Shown: positions 1 to 6,600 of the stretch, one piece after another
Position numbering within the stretch: the first letter of the stretch is position 1
Layout: each line of letters starts with the position of its first letter
NCBI GenBank assembly: GCA_004553545.1
Contig: SFLD01000052.1
Coordinates: 1-12,025, forward strand
Length of the DNA stretch: 12,025 bases
Direction of reading: 5' to 3'
Source of the DNA: Clostridiales bacterium
GTDB lineage: Bacteria > Bacillota > Clostridia > Oscillospirales > Oscillospiraceae
Translations under genes and position numbers: made by a program
Notes under the pieces: model-generated
Told to the model about the DNA's origin: nothing
Databases searched by the model: none
The model's input: the letters and a program-made list of their open reading frames with translations, nothing else

Positions 1-377
1 GCAAACGCAACGATAATTGGAATCCACGCATTCTTGAGCCAGAGCTCTTTGCGGGCCAAGCGTTTTTCGGTGATATGATCTTGAAGTTCTCTTTTCCCGA
101 AATCTGTCAGTTCATATATGCCGAGATAGGTATCGTGGGAGTATCCGTTTTTAGTTTCCACGGACTCGACGTGTTCCCGCAGACAGCAGCTATTCTTTAT
201 TGGAATTGAGACAGTAGAATTTGCAAAGCGATGGTATTCCGGCGTTGAGAGCTGTTTCAGTCGGTATTCAATAGCGGATGTGTTCGGAAATTTTTTCTTA
301 ATGGATGCAATGTCGGCTTTCCCTCGTTTTTCAATGTACTGCAGAATCTTGATATCAATTTCCGTTAAATCACGCAT
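1..377 (-). CDS. Winged-helix protein with C-terminal membrane anchor, 3' end cut by window edge
   Basis: I translated this reading frame by hand from the ATG at 377-375; it stays open to the window edge (125 full codons). The first ~45 residues (beginning MRDLTEIDIKILQYI) look like a short winged-helix domain. A second block with a GIYELTDFGKREL stretch resembles the wing region of such proteins. The visible end (WLKNAWIPIIVAFA) is the start of a membrane helix. Small proteins with this plan, a winged helix then one or two membrane helices and no enzymatic domain, are common and uncharacterised in clostridial genomes and prophages. An AGGAAGGTG ribosome site lies just before the start. The gene is divergent from the phage genes and is much more AT-rich, so it may be host DNA or a phage regulatory gene. 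Function is not known; a membrane-tethered regulator is a guess. Confidence 0.7.
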   Translation of the reverse strand, partial: MRDLTEIDIKILQYIEKRGKADIASIKKKFPNTSAIEYRLKQLSTPEYHRFANSTVSIPIKNSCCLREHVESVETKNGYSHDTYLGIYELTDFGKRELQDHITEKRLARKELWLKNAWIPIIVAF

Positions 378-399
378 TTTTTCACCTTCCTTCACCTAA

Positions 400-428
400 A
401 TTCTACCACGGCGACGGAGGGAGAACAA
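400..428 (-). promoter_or_regulatory. Promoter for the minus-strand winged-helix gene
   Basis: On the minus strand, TTGTTC (complement of 423-428) and TAGAAT (complement of 400-405) are exactly 17 bases apart, close to the sigma-A consensus. The predicted transcript would begin near 393, leaving a leader of about 15 bases that holds the ribosome site. The element sits in the 79-base gap between two divergent start codons. I see no equally good promoter reading rightward in this gap, so the source of transcription for the rightward genes is unclear. Confidence 0.5.
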
Positions 429-456
429 CCCTAACAACCACGAAAGGAGAATATCC

Positions 457-666
457 GTGACAATCGCAGAAATCAGGCAATCGGACAAGCCGATGTTGCT
501 GCCCTCTGATGTCGCCGAAGTGCTCCAGATGGACGCACAGGCTGTCCGGGACACGGCGGCGAATGCGCCGGAGAAGTTTGGCTTCCCGGTCATCCGCATC
601 GGCAGGCGCACGAAGATCCCTCGCATCCCGTTTTTGAGATTCCTGGGCTATGAGGTGGAGACATGA
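457..666 (+). CDS. Excisionase-like / MerR-type small DNA-binding protein
   Basis: The product is 69 residues and starts at GTG, preceded by AAAGGAGA at 443-450. Residues ~15-30 (LPSDVAEVLQMDAQAV) form a helix-turn-helix of the kind found in excisionases and MerR-like proteins. The C-terminal IRIGRRTKIPRIPFLRFLG stretch matches the wing and following helix of phage Xis-type and 'helix-turn-helix domain 17' proteins, where a basic loop precedes a conserved hydrophobic helix. Such proteins bend DNA during prophage excision or act as small early regulators. No integrase is visible here, so a specific role in excision cannot be assigned. Its stop codon overlaps the start of the next small gene (ATGA), indicating coupled translation. 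Confidence 0.7.
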   Translation: MTIAEIRQSDKPMLLPSDVAEVLQMDAQAVRDTAANAPEKFGFPVIRIGRRTKIPRIPFLRFLGYEVET

Positions 667-761
667 TGGACGCTTACACGCTGGCGCTGGTCATCATCGG
701 GGCCGGGACGGCAACTGGCTGGGTGTTCCGGCTCATTGACAGGATCGAGGGGCGGCGCTGA
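663..761 (+). CDS. 32-residue single-helix membrane peptide
   Basis: This is a short reading frame, MMDAYTLALVIIGAG at its start, ending in RLIDRIEGRR. Residues ~5-24 form one hydrophobic helix rich in small residues, followed by a basic and amphipathic tail, so a one-pass inner-membrane peptide is likely. Its ATG overlaps the stop of the upstream gene by four bases (ATGA), and its TGA shares its last base with the ATG of a following minicistron, which argues that it is translated. I recall peptides of this type at the head of early operons in clostridial phages, but I know no function. A start at the second ATG (666) would give 31 residues. Confidence 0.55.
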   Translation: MMDAYTLALVIIGAGTATGWVFRLIDRIEGRR

Positions 762-781
762 TGGACAGATTGGCGGTGTAG
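761..781 (+). other. Six-codon minicistron (MDRLAV) bridging two genes
   Basis: ATG at 761-763 overlaps the preceding TGA by one base, and its stop TAG (779-781) ends three bases before the ATG of the helicase-methyltransferase at 785. The large gene has only a weak GGCGGTG-like ribosome site at 771-777. Terminating and re-initiating ribosomes arriving through this minicistron would explain how it is translated. Whether the hexapeptide itself matters is unknown; this is an inference from spacing alone. Confidence 0.35.
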
Positions 782-784
782 AGT

Positions 785-3277
785 ATGGAAACCTATCTTG
801 AATTTCTCCGCTCGAAGATCGTGCTGGCGAAGGAGAGCGGATTTGAGCTGGACCCTGGGGAGGTCAATCCTGGGCTGAAACCCCACCAGCGGGACGCTGT
901 GGTCTGGGCCCTGCGGGGCGGACGCCGGGCGCTCTTTGAATCCTTCGGCCTGGGGAAGACCGTGCAGGAGATCGAGTTCTGCCATCAGGCCGTGCGGCAC
1001 GATGGCGGGAGGGCGCTGATCGTGCTCCCCCTGGGGGTGCGCCAGGAGTTCGCCCGGGACGCCCAGAAGATCCTTGGCTATCCCGCCCCGGTCTACATCA
1101 CCTCCATGGAGGACCTGGCCGGGACAGATGCCGAGATCGTGATGACCAACTATGAGCGGGTGCGGGACGGGGACATCGACCCGACCTGCTTCACGGCCGT
1201 GGCCCTGGACGAGGCGTCCGTGCTGCGGAGCTTCGGAAGCAAGACCTACCAGACGTTCCTCCCCAAGTTCCGGGGCGTGAAGTATAAGCTGGTCTCCACG
1301 GCCACGCCGTCCCCCAACCGCTACAAGGAGCTCATTCACTACGCCGGATACCTGGAGATCATGGACACCGGCCAGGCGCTGACCCGTTTTTTCCAGCGGG
1401 ACAGCACCAAGGCCAACAACCTGACCCTCTATCCTCACAAGGAAGATGAGTTCTGGCTGTGGGTCTCTTCCTGGGCACTCTTCATCGGGCGGCCCTCCGA
1501 CCTTGGCTATGACGATACCGGTTATAATCTTCCGCCGCTGGAGGTCCGGACCCACGTTGTCCGGGATGACTACGGCAAGGAAATGGACCGGGACGGGCAG
1601 TACAAGCTCACCAATGACGCTGCGGTCTCCCTGGCGGAGGCCAGCCGAGAGAAGCGGGAGAGCATTGAGGCCAGGGTGGCCGTGGCCCGTGAGATCGTGG
1701 AGAGCGACCCGGAGGCCCATTTCCTCCTCTGGCATGACCTGGAGGCGGAGCGCCACGCCCTGCTCCGGGCACTGCCGGGGGCCGTGGATATCTACGGCAG
1801 CATGGACTACGCAGAGCGGGAGCGGCGGGTCATCGATTTCTCAGAGGGCCGCTGTCGGCTCTTCGCCACGAAGAAAAGCCTCTCCGGCTCCGGCTGCAAC
1901 TTCCAGCGGCACTGCCACCGGGCCATCTTCGTCGGCATCGACTACGAGTTCAACGATTTCATTCAGGCCATCCACCGGATATACCGCTTTCTGCAGTCTG
2001 AGCCGGTGGTCATCGACATCATCTACATGGAGGCGGAGGACCCCATCTACCGGGTGCTGCTGGAAAAGTGGAAGCAGCACAACGCCATGCAGGAGCGGAT
2101 GCGGGAGATCGTCCAGAAATACGGGCTCAGCGGTGCGGCGCAGACCGAGCGCATGAGCCGGAGCATTGGAGTTGAGAGAGTGGAAGTGAAGGGAAAGAGC
2201 TTTACGGCGGTCAATAACGACTGCGTGGAAGAGGTCGGCCACATGGCGGAGAACAGCGTGGACCTCATCGTGACCTCCATCCCATTCTCCAACCATTACG
2301 AGTACACCCCCAGCTACAACGACTTCGGGCACAACGAGGACACCAGGCGCTTCTTCGAGCAGATGGACTACCTCAGCCCGAACCTGCTGCGGGTGCTGAA
2401 GCCGGGACGGGTGTTCTGCTGCCACGTGAAGGACCGGGTGCTCTTCGGCAACGCCACGGGGATGGGGATGCCAACTATGGAGCCCTTCCACGCCATGTGC
2501 ATCCGGCATTACATGGCCCACGGCTTTGCCTACTTCGGCATGATAACTGTGGTCACGGACGTGGTGCGGGAGAACAACCAGACCTATCGCCTGGGCTGGA
2601 CGGAGCAGTGCAAGGACGGTTCCAAGATGGGCGTCGGCTGCCCGGAGTACATCCTGCTTTTCCGTAAGCTGCCCACGGACCGGTCCAAGGCCTACGCCGA
2701 CGAGCCGGTGGCGAAGTCCAAGGAGGACTACACCAGGGCACAGTGGCAGATCGACGCCCACGGCTTCTGGCGCTCTTCCGGAGACCGACTCCTTACCAAG
2801 GAGGAGATCATGGCCATGGACACCGGGAAGATCCAGGCGGCCTACCGGCGCTTCAGCCAGGGGACGGTGTACGACTACGCCGAGCACGTCCGGCTGGCGA
2901 AGGAGCTGGACGAGGACGGAAAACTCCCCGCCACCTTCATGGTGGTGGCGCCCGGAAGCTGGACAGATGAGGTCTGGGACGATATCAACCGGATGAAAAC
3001 GCTCAACACCACCCAGAGCCAGCGCCGCCAGCAGATGCACGTCTGCCCCCTGCAGCTGGACATCGTGGACAGGCTCATCAATCGGTACAGCAACCCCGGA
3101 GACCTGGTGCTGGACCCATTCGGGGGGCTGGGAACCGTCGCCTTGGAGGCCATGAAGGCCGGGCGGCGGGGGTACACCATCGAGCTGAACGACGGCTATT
3201 TCCGGGATGCCGTGGGGTATCTGAAGGAGTACGAGGAAGAGGACAGGAATATTTCCCTGTTTGATCTGATTGAATGA
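785..3277 (+). CDS. SNF2-family helicase fused to beta-type N4/N6 amino-methyltransferase
   Basis: The product has 830 residues and two enzymatic halves. The helicase half spans about 1-450. It has FGLGKT at 54-59 (Walker A), LDEAS at 141-145 (Walker B), STATP at 171-175 (motif III), LSGSGCNFQ at 366-374 (motif V-like) and QAIHRIYR at 394-401 (motif VI with arginine finger). This is the SNF2/SF2 translocase pattern. The methyltransferase half spans about 465-830. Catalytic motif IV is TSIPF at 497-501, a motif X-like stretch lies around 752-765, and SAM-binding motif I is DPFGGLGT at 777-784. The order IV-X-I is the beta class of adenine-N6/cytosine-N4 methylases; the ~250 residues between IV and X would hold target recognition. 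The first Pro of the usual S/N/D-P-P-F/Y is Ile here. No restriction nuclease is adjacent, so self-protection or anti-restriction of phage DNA is the most likely role. Combining a helicase with a methylase recalls the logic of phage P1 DarB, though with a different domain order. Confidence 0.88.
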   Translation: METYLEFLRSKIVLAKESGFELDPGEVNPGLKPHQRDAVVWALRGGRRALFESFGLGKTVQEIEFCHQAVRHDGGRALIVLPLGVRQEFARDAQKILGYPAPVYITSMEDLAGTDAEIVMTNYERVRDGDIDPTCFTAVALDEASVLRSFGSKTYQTFLPKFRGVKYKLVSTATPSPNRYKELIHYAGYLEIMDTGQALTRFFQRDSTKANNLTLYPHKEDEFWLWVSSWALFIGRPSDLGYDDTGYNLPPLEVRTHVVRDDYGKEMDRDGQYKLTNDAAVSLAEASREKRESIEARVAVAREIVESDPEAHFLLWHDLEAERHALLRALPGAVDIYGSMDYAERERRVIDFSEGRCRLFATKKSLSGSGCNFQRHCHRAIFVGIDYEFNDFIQAIHRIYRFLQSEPVVIDIIYMEAEDPIYRVLLEKWKQHNAMQERMREIVQKYGLSGAAQTERMSRSIGVERVEVKGKSFTAVNNDCVEEVGHMAENSVDLIVTSIPFSNHYEYTPSYNDFGHNEDTRRFFEQMDYLSPNLLRVLKPGRVFCCHVKDRVLFGNATGMGMPTMEPFHAMCIRHYMAHGFAYFGMITVVTDVVRENNQTYRLGWTEQCKDGSKMGVGCPEYILLFRKLPTDRSKAYADEPVAKSKEDYTRAQWQIDAHGFWRSSGDRLLTKEEIMAMDTGKIQAAYRRFSQGTVYDYAEHVRLAKELDEDGKLPATFMVVAPGSWTDEVWDDINRMKTLNTTQSQRRQQMHVCPLQLDIVDRLINRYSNPGDLVLDPFGGLGTVALEAMKAGRRGYTIELNDGYFRDAVGYLKEYEEEDRNISLFDLIE

Positions 3278-3293
3278 AGGAGGAAAAAGCGAA

Positions 3294-3665
3294 ATGGAGC
3301 AGTTTGACAAGAAGAGCATTTTGGAGATGTCCATGGGCGCCATCCTGGAGCGGGTGGACTACGAGATGGGCCGGGTGCTGGAAAACGTCTTGGACCCCAA
3401 CACCAAGGCCACGGCCAAGCGGAAGATTACCGTGGGGCTGGAGCTGGTGCCCAGCGCCGACCGGAAGACCATCACGGTCCTTACCACGGCGAAGGCGGCC
3501 CTGGTCCCCACGGACCCTGTGACTACCAGCCTCTTTATCACCTCCGCTCCCAACACCGGCGAGATGGTGGTGGCGGAGATGGTCCCCCAGGTGCCCGGCC
3601 AGATTTTCATGGACGGGGACGAGCAGGGACAGCCAAAGATCCTCAAATTTGCCCGGCAGGCGTAA
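3294..3665 (+). CDS. Phage early protein of the 'replication terminator protein' type
   Basis: The start is chosen at ATG 3294 because AAGGAGG (3277-3283) lies at normal distance; an in-frame ATG at 3270 lies inside the upstream gene. The product has 123 residues. The N-terminal half includes an amphipathic helix and the block VLENVLDPNTKATAKRKITV, followed by alternating beta-like segments and a C-terminal IPG-type end (VPGQIFMDG). I recall this pattern, VLENI-DPNT, a K-R-K-I/L-T strand, then LVP-T-PV, from ~120-residue proteins in recombination and replication modules of Firmicutes phages. Databases label them 'replication terminator protein', apparently by propagation; I know of no firm biochemistry. 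The ribosome site overlaps the end of the methylase gene, so the two are translated from one message. Confidence 0.6.
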   Translation: MEQFDKKSILEMSMGAILERVDYEMGRVLENVLDPNTKATAKRKITVGLELVPSADRKTITVLTTAKAALVPTDPVTTSLFITSAPNTGEMVVAEMVPQVPGQIFMDGDEQGQPKILKFARQA

Positions 3666-3692
3666 GCCGGAACGTTGAAAGGAGTTTTACCT

Positions 3693-6600
3693 ATGCTGAA
3701 AGAATTTGCCCAGTATCTTGTGTCCCTCAAGGAAAACAAGACCTATGACATCCACGGCGACACCTACTCGGACCGGGACCTGGTTCGCATCGAGCCTCAC
3801 ATCGACCGGCCCACCAGCATCTCCGTCTCTGGCCTGGACAGCATCGTGAAGCTGGTCCGCAATGAAATGGACATGCTTACCAACCTGCCGGTCTTCATCC
3901 GTGTGGACGGCGCCAACCGGGTCGTTGTGTTCACGACCTACGATGACGTGATGCGCAGAGACAGCCTCTATATTGCGGAGTGCGATGTCCCCGGCTTCCG
4001 TGACGGCTTCCGGGAGTATGAGCAGGCTATCATCGAGCTCCGGAGCAAGTTCGCCCCCGGCCCCGGCGTGGACTACATGCTGGACCTGCTCTCCCGCATC
4101 AGCAAGGAGAATGGCGTGACCACCATCGACAACGGCGTTTCTCAGACGGTGGAGGCCCGGCAGGGCGTCACCATTGACCCGGCCCAGCACATCACCCGGC
4201 GGAGCTATGAGAGCGTGGGGAAGCGGAACGTCAACGCCTTCCAGTTCGACCACCCGGAGCTGCACCCCTACTACCGGGAGGCGGCGGAGGCGCTGATCGC
4301 CGATGCGGACCTCTCTCTGCAGCAGCCCATGGGGCAGCGCTATGAGCGGACGATGCAGGGGAACCGCACCATCCAGAACGCCCAGGCGTCCGCCCACCTG
4401 CGCCAGGCCATGGACGAGACCGGGCTTTCCCGGGACGCCATCATCGACGCCGCCCAGCGCATCGTCCACGACCAGGGCCAGGAGAACACGGCGGCCGCCA
4501 AGCGGGTGGAGCTGATCCTGGACGGGATGCTTTCCCACGGCTGGCGGAGCATGGACGGAGAGAGCGTGGGTCCCAACCAGGCGTACCTCACGGCGAGGGA
4601 CGCCATCTCCGGCGCTGAGACCGACCAGGCCAGGGAGCCCCTGCCCATCTGGGATATGGAGGAGCCTGCGGACCGAGGACGGAGCGCCGAGGAGCTGCGG
4701 CAGGATATCGGGCTGGTCCGCCGGGCGGCGGCAGCCCTGGGGCAAAACGGCAGCCGGGCCCTGACGGCGGCCTATGACGAGGCCACGGCCCGGAGCTATG
4801 CGCCCCAGGACGTGGCGGAGAGTTTCTTCCAGGTCTACAACGCCGCCCTGAACGGGGAGGCACTGGGAGCGGAGGCGGCGCAAAAGGCGGCGGCTCTGCC
4901 GGAGCATGTCCGGCTGGCGGCGGAGAGCGCCGGGAGGAAGGACGCCCAGCGGGCGGCGGAGGTCAAGGCCTTCGGCGAGAACGCCGGTCTCACCCGAGAC
5001 GCCGCCTGGCGGCAGGCCCACCTTTCCAGCCGTACCAGCGCCGCTCTGGACGCCATGGGCAAGGCCCTGGGGGTGGAGGTCCGGTTCGCCGAGACGGTGG
5101 CGGACGGCAGGGCCAACGCCCAGTATGGGGATGGGGTCATCACCCTTGCCCTGGACGCCCAGGACCCGGTACTTACCTCCATGACCCACGAGGCGGTCCA
5201 CCGCATCCGGGATGCCTCTCCGGAGGCCTACGGCACCCTGGCGGAGTTCGTGCAGCGGGCCATGACGGAGGAAAGCCTGGACTTCAACCTGGGGACCCGG
5301 GCGGAACTCTACCGGACCACGGACGTGGACGCACTGACGGAGGAGATGGTGGCGGACGCCTTTGGCCGGATGATGGAGAGCGACACGCTGGTGGAGCGGA
5401 TGGCGCAGGAGCACCGGAGCCTTGCCCAGCGCATCGCCGACGTCTTCCGGGATATCGTGGCGGCGGTGAAACGGGCGCTGGGGCACCAGAATGTGCGGCT
5501 CACCGAGGCACAGAAGGCGGCCTTCCGGGACCTGGAGGGCCGGAGCTCCGCCATGCAGGCCCTCTTCACGGATGCGCTGGAGCAGGTGGCGGAAAACGGA
5601 AACGCCGCCCGTGAGGGCGGCGAGATGAAGTTTTCCATCAAGCGAACTTCCCAGATGACGTTGGCCCAGCAGCTCAAGGCGTTCTATGACGGAAAGATGG
5701 CATCCAGCGATGCGTTTTATTTCGGGGAGACCCCGGACACGCTGAACATCGCCGGGCTTGACGCACTCCCTCTGGCGTTTACGGTTTCGGACTTCCGCAA
5801 ATCCTCGAAGGTGAAACACAATGTGCCACGCAGAGTGTGGAAAAATCTGCACGGCAGCCTGGAGACCGCACTGTTTGCCTTCCGCCAGGGAGACCGCATT
5901 GGCATCCTGACCGGCGATATTGACGGCGACGGAAAGCCCCTTCTGGTAGGCATTGAGCGGAACGTCAGCATGGACCGTGCCCCTGTGAACGCTATCCGCA
6001 GTGTGTACGGCCTGAACAACCCCGGCCCGTGGCTGCAAAATCAAATCAAAGCCGGAAAAGAGTTTGTTCTTCTGGACAAAGAAAAAGCGAATGCTTTTCT
6101 CCAGACCTACGGCGCATATTCGGCCTCGGTGGGAGATGGCATTCGCTCTACGGGTGAGAGTGTACCTCAGAACGGAGCGGAAGTCAATAGCCTTGATGCC
6201 ATGCGGAAAAGAAAAAAGCCTACCGGTGATGGAAAGTTTTCACGCAGCGACCGTGATATTCTGGACGAGTATGTGCGGGAGTACGGCGCCATCCCTCAGG
6301 GGGAGACGCCTGCCCGGACCATTACCATGCCCCGGAAGACCGGGGACGGACGGAAGCTCTCCCAGACGGTGCGGACCATTCTGGAGGCCAAGGCCACGCC
6401 GGATGAGATGGTGCCCAGCATTGAGAAACTGGCGGCGAAGGGGACCTTCAGCTATGACGCCTACTCGGATGAGAAAGCCATCTCCGACGCCGCCGGGAAG
6501 ATCACGAAGGTGGGCTGGGGGCAGGCGCTGACGGACTGGACGGAGAGCATGCGGAAGGGCGAGGTCTCCAAGGCCAACACGGCCATGGGCTGGGCCCTCT

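Noticed and set aside
242..251. GCGTTGAGAG shared with 11274-11283 as a possible attachment-site core
   Set aside because: With about 450 by 380 bases compared, roughly 0.17 ten-base matches are expected by chance, and the left copy lies inside the winged-helix gene. Not strong enough to call att.
397..405. TAAATTCTA shared with 11458-11466 as a possible attachment-site core
   Set aside because: Only nine bases in AT-rich DNA; expected by chance, and the left copy is better explained as part of the minus-strand -10 region.
674..1756. Long minus-strand reading frames opposite the real genes (also 1841-3343, 3687-6044, 6240-8024, 9871-11253)
   Set aside because: They lie antisense to recognisable genes, are Gly/Pro/Arg/His-rich low-quality proteins without domains, and arise from GC-rich third positions suppressing stops on the other strand.
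3270..3293. Upstream ATG start for the 123-residue early protein
   Set aside because: It lies within the end of the methylase gene and upstream of the AAGGAGG site, which fits only the ATG at 3294.
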